Origin: Rhodocyclaceae bacterium
Lineage (GTDB): Bacteria > Pseudomonadota > Gammaproteobacteria > Burkholderiales > Rhodocyclaceae
Length of the DNA: 5,066 nucleotides
Assembly (NCBI GenBank): GCA_027325905.1
Contig: DAIEEM010000315.1
Coordinates: forward strand, 1-5,066
Reading direction: 5' to 3'
Shown here piece after piece: positions 1 to 5,066 of the stretch (positions are counted from its first letter, which is position 1; every line of letters starts with the position of its first letter). A program made the position numbers and the translations under genes. The notes beneath the pieces were generated by a model. That model had not been told where the DNA came from. It worked only from the letters and a program-made list of their open reading frames with translations, and searched no databases.

Positions 1-40
1 GTGGCGCGGGCGGCGACGCAGCGAGATTCAATAAAAACGA

Positions 41-77
41 TCCGGTCTGCCCGGAAGCCGCATGTTGTTCATGCGGC
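41..77. repeat. Two adjacent small inverted repeats in the leader
   Basis: Two perfect inverted repeats sit one base apart. The first is TCCGG (41-45), loop 46-50, CCGGA (51-55). The second is GCCGCATG (57-64), loop TTGTT (65-69), CATGCGGC (70-77). The second has an 8-bp stem and lies about 50 bases before the porin start codon. No T-run follows on the + strand, so it is not a canonical terminator for an upstream gene. Read on the minus strand, the 5-bp hairpin is followed by TCGTTTTTATT, but its stem is weak and no minus-strand gene is seen to need it. An operator or a 5'-leader structure is possible. The pairing is seen directly; any role is inference. Confidence 0.45.
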
Positions 78-96
78 CGGGGAAGAATGCAAACAC

Positions 97-102
97 TATA
101 AA
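97..102 (+). promoter_or_regulatory. Weak candidate -10 box for the porin gene
   Basis: TATAAA lies in the only AT-rich patch of the leader (about 91-110), 26 bases before the start codon. It matches the sigma-70 -10 consensus at five of six bases. No reasonable -35 box is found 16-18 bases upstream, where the sequence is GC-rich. The nearest TTG-type hexamer, TTGTTC at 65-70, is 26 bases away, which is too far. If used, transcription would start near 108-112 and leave a leader of only about 20 bases. This is speculative, and the true promoter may lie to the left of the window. Confidence 0.2.
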
Positions 103-114
103 TAGTTTCACCAC

Positions 115-121
115 GGAGGAG
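115..121 (+). promoter_or_regulatory. Shine-Dalgarno of the porin gene
   Basis: GGAGGAG ends seven bases before the ATG at 129, which is strong and optimally spaced. It fixes the start at 129, together with the signal peptide that begins directly there, and rules against the overlapping start at 62 in another frame. Confidence 0.85.
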
Positions 122-128
122 ATACCAG

Positions 129-1478
129 ATGAAGTCTACCAAGATCGCGGTTCTATTCGCGGCAGCCGGGCTGTCCGCATCGGCATTCGCTACCGACGGC
201 TATTTTTCAGACGGTTACGGCATGACGGCCAAAGGCATGGGTGGCGCGGCGACGGCGATGGCGAAGGACGCCTTCGGTGGCGCCAACAACCCGGCCAGCA
301 TGGTGTGGGTGGGCGACAGGCTGGATGTCGGCGTCGATCTGTTCTCTCCCAGGCGGAGCGCCGAGCGCTCCGGAAGCCCCGCGGGGATAGATACAAATGG
401 CGCCGTGAGCAGCGACAGCAACCTCTTTGCAATTCCGGAATTCGGCTACAACAAGCTGCTGGGCTGGGACATGTCGGACGGAGTTTCCGTGTACGGCAAC
501 GGCGGCATGAACACCAACTACCAAGGCGGCCAGATTGCCGGTGGGCCTGGAACGGTGTGCAATGGTTTCAATCCAGGGCACGCCTCATACAACATGCTTT
601 GCGGTACGGGAAACCTTGGCATCAACCTGATTCAGTTGATCGTTGCGCCGACGTTTTCCATGAAGATCAACAACGACAACTCGGTAGGGGTGTCGTTGTT
701 GGTTGGCTACCAGAAATTCGCCGCTCAAGGTCTTGACGGTTTCCAGGGCTTTACGTCTTCGCCCGCGACCTTCTCAACGAACAACAACCTGACCAACCGT
801 GGCTACGACAGTTCCCACGGATATGGCCTGCGTCTCGGCTGGATGGGCAAGATGAGCGACGTCGTTACCCTTGGCGCAAGCTACACGTCGAAAATGATAA
901 TGAGCAAGTTCGACAACTACAAGGATCTTTTCCCCGCCGAGGGCATGTTCGACATGCCCGAAACTTTCAATCTTGGTATCGCCTATAAAGCCAGTCCGGC
1001 TGTGACGATCGCCGCCGATTTCCAGCGGATCAACTACAGTGGCATTACGTCGATTGCCAACCCGAGCACGAATATCGGCAATTCCGTCGCTGGAACGGGT
1101 TACACCGTCGGCTCGCTGGGCTGCGACACCTGCCGTGGTTTCGGTTGGTCGGACGTCAATGTCTTCAAGTTGGGCGTCGAATACCAATATTCGCAAAATC
1201 TGACGCTGCGTGCGGGCTACAACCACACGGACAACCCGATCTCGAATCGTGACGTGACCTTCAATATCATCGCTCCCGGGGTGGTTCAGGATCACATGAC
1301 GCTTGGTTTCACCTACGGGCTGAGCAAGGATTCGGAACTGACCATGGCGTACATGCACGCTTTCGAGAACTCTGTGCAAGGGTCGAGTTTGTATAACGCG
1401 TTTGGCGTGCCGGCAGGAACCGAGACGATCAAGATGTATCAGGATTCCATCGGCATTGCCTACGGTGTCAAGTTCTAA
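129..1478 (+). CDS. OmpP1/FadL-family outer-membrane transporter
   Basis: This 449-residue protein is a member of the OmpP1/FadL/TodX family, 14-stranded outer-membrane barrels that carry hydrophobic molecules (long-chain fatty acids, aromatic hydrocarbons) across the outer membrane. Residues 1-21 form a signal peptide (Lys2 and Lys5, then an Ala/Leu-rich core) with a likely cut after Ala-Phe-Ala, before Thr22. The mature N-terminus is Gly/Ala-rich and contains Asn-Pro-Ala at 54-56, the FadL-family motif of the N-terminal hatch. The remainder shows alternating amphipathic beta-strands, for example around 165-195, 230-260, 280-305, 343-365 and 388-410. The protein ends in Gly-Val-Lys-Phe, the terminal Phe expected for recognition by the BAM complex. 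Length is normal for the family. The only four cysteines, 144, 158, 332 and 335, lie in loop-like segments. The gene is preceded by a strong ribosome site and followed by an intrinsic terminator. GC content is visibly lower than in the neighbouring valS. The substrate cannot be read from the sequence, so I give no gene symbol; many relatives carry the loose label of fatty-acid or aromatic-hydrocarbon transport protein. Confidence 0.93.
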   Translation: MKSTKIAVLFAAAGLSASAFATDGYFSDGYGMTAKGMGGAATAMAKDAFGGANNPASMVWVGDRLDVGVDLFSPRRSAERSGSPAGIDTNGAVSSDSNLFAIPEFGYNKLLGWDMSDGVSVYGNGGMNTNYQGGQIAGGPGTVCNGFNPGHASYNMLCGTGNLGINLIQLIVAPTFSMKINNDNSVGVSLLVGYQKFAAQGLDGFQGFTSSPATFSTNNNLTNRGYDSSHGYGLRLGWMGKMSDVVTLGASYTSKMIMSKFDNYKDLFPAEGMFDMPETFNLGIAYKASPAVTIAADFQRINYSGITSIANPSTNIGNSVAGTGYTVGSLGCDTCRGFGWSDVNVFKLGVEYQYSQNLTLRAGYNHTDNPISNRDVTFNIIAPGVVQDHMTLGFTYGLSKDSELTMAYMHAFENSVQGSSLYNAFGVPAGTETIKMYQDSIGIAYGVKF

Positions 1479-1510
1479 TAAGTCTAAACGTCTGCGCGCA
1501 CCATAACGCG

Positions 1511-1547
1511 AAAGGCCGAGAGCGAATCCGCTTTCGGCCTTTTTTTT
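1511..1547 (+). terminator. Rho-independent terminator after the porin gene
   Basis: The left arm AAAGGCCGAGAGCG (1511-1524) pairs with CGCTTTCGGCCTTT (1529-1542) across the four-base loop AATC. That gives 14 pairs, with a single G-T wobble at 1520/1533. A run of eight Ts covers 1540-1547. It begins 32 bases after the stop codon, so it should end the porin transcript. On the minus strand no T-run of this quality follows, although the A-rich left flank is weakly compatible. Confidence 0.93.
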
Positions 1548-1570
1548 CCAGAGAGAAAACCATCCGTTCA

Positions 1571-1576
1571 AGGAGG
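1571..1576 (+). promoter_or_regulatory. Shine-Dalgarno of the 303-residue protein gene
   Basis: AGGAGG, inside a longer purine stretch (1570-1583), lies eight bases before the ATG at 1585. It is close to ideal and supports that start, which also places a signal peptide exactly at the N-terminus. Only 37 bases separate the end of the preceding terminator from this start codon. Confidence 0.85.
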
Positions 1577-1584
1577 AGAGAGAC

Positions 1585-2496
1585 ATGTCCAAGATTTGGA
1601 GAATCCTTTGCGTGCTTTTCATGGCCTTGCTGGCAGGAACCGCCTTTGCCGACGATGTCTTGCTTAAACCCTTCGTCCTGGCGTCGAAAGGTCCGGGTGA
1701 TTTCGCGCAGAAGGTCGAGGCGACCAAGGCGGCATTGGTCGGCCAGGGCTTCACCGTCGCCGGCAGCTATTCGCCTTATCCCGGCGCGGTGGTGATCGCG
1801 GTAACCGACGACGAGATGCGCACCACCGCAGCCAAGTCGGAGCACGGCGGCTTCGGCGCGGCGCAGCGCGTGTCGGTGACCAAGGTGAAGGACGAGATCC
1901 AGGTGGCCTACACCAACCCGGTCTATATGGCCAACGCCTACCGCATGGGCGGCGACCTAAGGAGCACCGCGGCGAAGCTCCAGGCGGCGCTGGGCAAGAT
2001 AGAGGACTTCGGCGCGCAGGGCCTGACCGCCGAGAAGCTGCGCAAGTACCACTATACCTTCGGCATGGAGTACTTCGACGAACCCAACACCCTCGCCACC
2101 TACGGTAGCTACGACGAGGCGCTGAAGGCGGTCGAAGCCGGCCTGGCGGCCGGCAAGTACGGCGTCACCAAGGTCTACCGCGTCGATGTCGCGGGCAAGA
2201 AGGAGACGCTGTTCGGCGTCGCCATGAAGGGCGAGGGCGATACCAAGTTCATGGACGACAAGTACATCATGAGCGAGATCGACTTCAGGGACGTCAAGTC
2301 GACGGCCCACTTGCCGTACGACATCCTGGTCTCCGACAACAAAGTCTATGCCCTCTATGCCCGTTTCCGCATCGCCACCAGCTTCCCGGATCTGTCGATG
2401 ATGGGGGCCAACAGCTTCATGAACATCATGAAGGCGCCGGAGGCGATCCGCAAGGCGCTGGCGCTGACGGTGGGCGGCAAGGAAGACGCGCGCTGA
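1585..2496 (+). CDS. Exported protein with two DUF302-like repeats (tentative)
   Basis: This 303-residue protein starts with a signal peptide: Lys3 and Arg6, a hydrophobic core at 7-18, and a likely cut after Ala-Phe-Ala at 20-22, before Asp23. There is no lipobox, so it is probably a soluble periplasmic protein. No other membrane segment is seen, and the only Cys (Cys9) is in the signal peptide. I do not recognise it with certainty. Its pattern resembles DUF302: a helix followed by a Gly-[Phe/Tyr]-x-Val strand, then a strand of the type Pro-Tyr-x-Ile-Leu-Val with a Lys-Val-Tyr. Two such units seem present, about 31-137 and 170-295. Leu32-Ala33 and the helix at 39-52 before Gly55-Phe56-Thr57-Val58 match Leu170-Ala171 and the helix at 176-190 before Gly193-Val194. 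Likewise 104-120 (Glu-Ile-Gln-Val-Ala-Tyr) parallels 252-262 (Lys-Val-Tyr-Ala-Leu-Tyr). The C-terminal unit is the better conserved-looking one (His242-Leu-Pro-Tyr; Phe267-Pro-Asp-Leu-Ser-Met). No catalytic motif is evident. DUF302 has no settled biochemical function, so none is assigned. The gene is co-oriented with the porin but separated from it by a terminator, and convergent with valS. Confidence 0.8.
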   Translation: MSKIWRILCVLFMALLAGTAFADDVLLKPFVLASKGPGDFAQKVEATKAALVGQGFTVAGSYSPYPGAVVIAVTDDEMRTTAAKSEHGGFGAAQRVSVTKVKDEIQVAYTNPVYMANAYRMGGDLRSTAAKLQAALGKIEDFGAQGLTAEKLRKYHYTFGMEYFDEPNTLATYGSYDEALKAVEAGLAAGKYGVTKVYRVDVAGKKETLFGVAMKGEGDTKFMDDKYIMSEIDFRDVKSTAHLPYDILVSDNKVYALYARFRIATSFPDLSMMGANSFMNIMKAPEAIRKALALTVGGKEDAR

Positions 2497-2514
2497 CGAG
2501 CCGCCGTACCGATA

Positions 2515-2553
2515 CGTTGTCCGCCGCGGCCGCTGCGGCCGCGGCGCGCAACG
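2515..2553. repeat. Long GC-rich hairpin between convergent genes
   Basis: Arms CGCCGCGGCCGC (2522-2533) and GCGGCCGCGGCG (2535-2546) are perfect reverse complements around a single T. The hairpin would realistically have 11 pairs with a three-base loop. Outside a C-C mismatch (2521/2547) and a T-G wobble (2520/2548), CGTTG (2515-2519) pairs again with CAACG (2549-2553). It fills most of the 60-bp gap between the two stop codons, so it sits at the 3' end of both transcripts. Neither strand has a T-run after it, so it is not a canonical intrinsic terminator. It may still act as a shared transcript-end or RNA-protecting structure, which is inference. Confidence 0.7.
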
Positions 2554-2556
2554 GCA

Positions 2557-5066
2557 TCAGCCCAGGCGCTTGAACTGCATGGCCTGCTTGTCGAGCAGCG
2601 ACTTGAAGCCGGCCAACCGCTCGCGTTCCTGCGCGACCACCGCGGCGGGTGCGCGCTCGACGAAGCTGGGCGTCGCCAGTTTCTTTTCCGCCTTGCCGAT
2701 TTCGCCTTCGATGCGGGCGATTTCCTTGGCGAGGCGTTCCTTTTCGGCCGCGACGTCGATTTCGATTTTCAGCATCAGGCGGAAGTCGCCGACCATCTGC
2801 ACCGGCGCCTCGGAATCCGGCAGCGCAGCGCCGGTCGCGGCGACTTCCGAAAGCCTCGCCAGCGCGGCGAGATACGGCGCGTAGGCTTCTACCGTCGCCA
2901 CGTCGCCGGAGGCGGCGAGCGGCACCTTCTGCGCCGGCGATAGGTTCATTTCGCCGCGCAGGCTGCGGCAGGCGTTGACCATCGACTTGAGCGTCGCCAC
3001 CCAGGCTTCGGCTTTGTCGTCGCAGCGGCCGAGGTCGGCCCGCGGATAGGCCTGCAGCATGATGCTCTCGCCGCCGCGGCTGGCGACGGGCGCGACCTTC
3101 TGCCAGAGTTCCTCGGTGATGAAGGGGATCAGCGGATGCGCCAGGCGCAGCGTGGTTTCTAGCACGCGCACCAGTGTGCGGCGCGTCGCGCGCTGCTGCG
3201 CCGCGTTGCCCTGCTGGATCTGCACCTTGGCCAGTTCCAGGTACCAGTCGCAGTATTCGTCCCAGACGAATTCGTAGATAGCCTTGGCCAGCAGGTCGAA
3301 GCGGTAGTCGGCGTAATGCTTCGCCACGTCCTCCTCGACGCGCTGCAGCAGGCTGACAACCCAGCGGTCGGCCGGCGAGAAGTCAAGATAATCGCCGCGG
3401 CAGGCGTTCGGCTCGTGATTGTCGAGGCCGCAATCCTTGCCTTCGCAGTTCATCAGCACGAAGCGCGTGGCGTTCCACAGCTTGTTGCAGAAATTGCGGT
3501 AGCCCTCGCAGCGCTGCATGTCGAACTTGATGTCGCGGCCGGGGCTGGCGAGCGAGGCGAAGGTGAAGCGCAAGGCGTCGGTGCCGAAGCCGGGAATGCC
3601 GTCCGGGTACTCCTTGCGCGTGCGCTTCTCGATCTGCGCCGCCTGCTTCGGGTTCATCAGGCCGGTGGTGCGCTTCTTGACGAGAGCGTCGAGCGCGATG
3701 CCGTCGATGAGGTCTATCGGGTCGAGCACGTTGCCCTTCGACTTGCTCATCTTCTGGCCTTCGGCGTCGCGGATCAGGCCATGCACGTAGACGTGCTTGA
3801 AGGGAATCCTGCCGGTGATGTGCTTGGTCATCATGACCATGCGCGCGACCCAGAAGAAGATAATGTCGAAGCCGGTCACCAGCACCGTCGACGGCAGGTA
3901 GAGATCGAGCGCCGGGTTCGACTTGGCCGGCCACTCGGGCGTCCAGTCGAGCGTCGAGAATGGCCACAGCGCGGACGAGTACCAGGTGTCGAGGACGTCG
4001 GCGTCGCGCGCGAGGCCGCCGCCGTAGCCGTCCGCCTTGGCCTGGGCGTAAGCCTCGGCCTCGTCGTGGGCGACGTAGATGCGGCCGTCGTCGGCATACC
4101 ACGCCGGGATCTGGTGGCCCCACCAGAGCTGGCGGGAGATGCACCAGTCCTGGATGTTGTTGAGCCACTGGTTGTAGGTGTTGACCCAGTTCTCGGGCAC
4201 GAACTTGATTTCGCCGGAGGCCACGCATTCGAGCGCCTTGCCGGCGATGCTGGTGCCGTCGGCGCCGGGCTTGGTCATGGCGACGAACCACTGGTCGGTG
4301 AGCATCGGCTCGATGACGGCGTTGCTGCGGTCGCCGCGCGGCACCATCAGCTTGTGCGGCTTCACCGACACCAGCAGGCCTTCGGCCGTCAGGTCGGCGA
4401 CGATGGCGCGGCGCGCTTCGTAGCGATCCATGCCGCGGTACATCTCCGGGCCGTGCTCGTTGATGCGCGCATCGAGCGTGAAGATGCTGAGCGGCGTCAG
4501 GCCGTGGCGGTGGCCGACCTGCCAGTCGTTGAAATCGTGTGCCGGCGTGATCTTGACGCAGCCGGTGCCGAACTCGCGGTCGACGTAGGCGTCGGCGATG
4601 ATGGGGATGCAGCGGCCGGTGAGCGGCAACTGCACCTGCTTGCCGACGAGGTGCCGGTAACGCTCGTCGTCGGGATTCACCGCCACGGCGACGTCGCCGA
4701 GCATGGTTTCCGGGCGCGTCGTGGCGACCACCAGGCCGCCTTCGCCGCCGATGAAGGGGTAGCGGATCTCCCACATGGAGCCGTCTTCTTCTTCGCTGAC
4801 GACTTCGAGGTCGGAAACTGCGGTGAGCAGCTTCGGGTCCCAGTTGACCAGCCGCTTGCCGCGGTAGATGAGACCTTCCTTGTGCAGGCGCACGAAAGTC
4901 TCGGTGACGATCTTCGACAGGCCGGCATCCATCGTGAAGCGCTCGCGCGTCCAGTCGGGCGAGGTGCCCAGGCGCCGCATCTGCTTGGTGATGGTGTTGC
5001 CCGAGTATTCCTTCCACTCCCACACCTTTTCGAGGAACTTCTCGCGGCCGAGGTCGTGGCGCGAGA
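2557..5066 (-). CDS. valS: Valyl-tRNA synthetase (5' end outside window)
   Basis: This cytoplasmic class I aminoacyl-tRNA synthetase joins valine to tRNA(Val) using ATP and hydrolyses misactivated or mischarged threonine. The window holds 835 codons plus two bases. The frame stays open to the right edge, and codons upstream of 5025 (5026-5064) continue family sequence, including His-Asp-Leu-Gly-Arg-Glu. The GTG at 5025 is therefore an internal Val codon, not the start. Against about 951 residues in E. coli, roughly 100-120 N-terminal residues with the HIGH motif are missing. In order from the right: the CP1 editing domain, with Thr-Thr-Arg-Pro-Glu-Thr (4705-4722) and [10 protein letters not shown] (4525-4554), which keep the Lys, Thr and Asp positions known for threonine editing; the returning catalytic fold, with [12 protein letters not shown]; the KMSKS loop, intact, at 3739-3753; the helical anticodon-binding domain at about 2926-3375; and the C-terminal coiled coil rich in Lys/Glu that contacts tRNA, at about 2560-2770. 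No frameshift or missing key residue is seen. The promoter and any regulatory leader lie beyond the window. Confidence 0.97.
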   Translation of the reverse strand, partial: SRHDLGREKFLEKVWEWKEYSGNTITKQMRRLGTSPDWTRERFTMDAGLSKIVTETFVRLHKEGLIYRGKRLVNWDPKLLTAVSDLEVVSEEEDGSMWEIRYPFIGGEGGLVVATTRPETMLGDVAVAVNPDDERYRHLVGKQVQLPLTGRCIPIIADAYVDREFGTGCVKITPAHDFNDWQVGHRHGLTPLSIFTLDARINEHGPEMYRGMDRYEARRAIVADLTAEGLLVSVKPHKLMVPRGDRSNAVIEPMLTDQWFVAMTKPGADGTSIAGKALECVASGEIKFVPENWVNTYNQWLNNIQDWCISRQLWWGHQIPAWYADDGRIYVAHDEAEAYAQAKADGYGGGLARDADVLDTWYSSALWPFSTLDWTPEWPAKSNPALDLYLPSTVLVTGFDIIFFWVARMVMMTKHITGRIPFKHVYVHGLIRDAEGQKMSKSKGNVLDPIDLIDGIALDALVKKRTTGLMNPKQAAQIEKRTRKEYPDGIPGFGTDALRFTFASLASPGRDIKFDMQRCEGYRNFCNKLWNATRFVLMNCEGKDCGLDNHEPNACRGDYLDFSPADRWVVSLLQRVEEDVAKHYADYRFDLLAKAIYEFVWDEYCDWYLELAKVQIQQGNAAQQRATRRTLVRVLETTLRLAHPLIPFITEELWQKVAPVASRGGESIMLQAYPRADLGRCDDKAEAWVATLKSMVNACRSLRGEMNLSPAQKVPLAASGDVATVEAYAPYLAALARLSEVAATGAALPDSEAPVQMVGDFRLMLKIEIDVAAEKERLAKEIARIEGEIGKAEKKLATPSFVERAPAAVVAQERERLAGFKSLLDKQAMQFKRLG

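Noticed and set aside
1..105. Tail of an upstream coding sequence at the left edge
   Set aside because: All three plus frames are open from base 1, ending at stops at 32-34, 99-101 and 103-105. None gives recognisable protein, so no frame can be chosen.
62..736. Plus-strand open frame (224 codons) overlapping the leader and first part of the porin gene
   Set aside because: It is Arg/Gly-rich and off-frame, with no ribosome site at 62, whereas the porin start at 129 has a strong site and a signal peptide.
774..1754. Long minus-strand open frame (326 codons) opposite the porin and the start of the next gene
   Set aside because: It runs antisense through a clear porin gene, an intrinsic terminator (whose T-run becomes a Lys run) and a signal-peptide region. 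It has no recognisable domain; it is a coding shadow in GC-rich DNA.
2522..2546. GC-rich palindrome as a recombination or attachment site, or transposon end
   Set aside because: No integrase, transposase, target duplication or broken gene lies nearby, and the position between convergent stop codons is better explained by a transcript-end hairpin.
3383..5023. Long minus-strand open frame (546 codons) in another frame inside valS
   Set aside because: The product is an Arg/His/Pro-rich low-complexity chain typical of an off-frame reading of high-GC DNA, while the overlapping frame is an unmistakable valyl-tRNA synthetase.
5023..5025. GTG as a possible start of valS
   Set aside because: The frame continues upstream to the window edge with conserved valyl-tRNA synthetase residues, so this is an internal Val codon and the gene is simply cut by the window.

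Overview
The window (5066 bp, GC-rich overall) reads as chromosomal DNA of a Gram-negative proteobacterium. It encodes an outer-membrane beta-barrel of the FadL class with a signal peptide and C-terminal Phe, a second exported protein, and a bacterial valyl-tRNA synthetase. The valyl-tRNA synthetase wording and the FadL subtype look betaproteobacterial to me, perhaps close to Rhodocyclales. That placement is inference from memory, not from a search.

Layout from left to right. Bases 1-128 are a short leader with two adjacent small inverted repeats and a strong Shine-Dalgarno. Bases 129-1478 (+) encode a complete 449-residue OmpP1/FadL-family outer-membrane transporter. A textbook rho-independent terminator follows at 1511-1547. 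Bases 1585-2496 (+) encode a complete 303-residue exported protein that I read, tentatively, as two diverged copies of a DUF302-like domain. A 60-bp convergent intergenic region holds a very GC-rich long hairpin at 2515-2553. Bases 2557-5066 (-) encode valyl-tRNA synthetase (valS), complete at its C-terminus but cut by the right edge of the window before its N-terminal HIGH-motif region.

The first two genes point the same way and both encode exported proteins: one outer-membrane, one probably periplasmic. A functional link, for example uptake of a hydrophobic compound, is possible but not shown. The terminator between them argues against a simple operon. valS is a housekeeping gene transcribed toward them and appears unrelated.

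I found no mobile element, CRISPR array, tRNA, rRNA or defence system, and no strong sign of a new biological system. The most notable points are the apparent internal duplication in the 303-residue protein, the four cysteines confined to two predicted loop segments of the FadL-like porin, the terminator placed immediately upstream of the second gene, the U-tract-less convergent hairpin, and the lower GC content of the porin gene.
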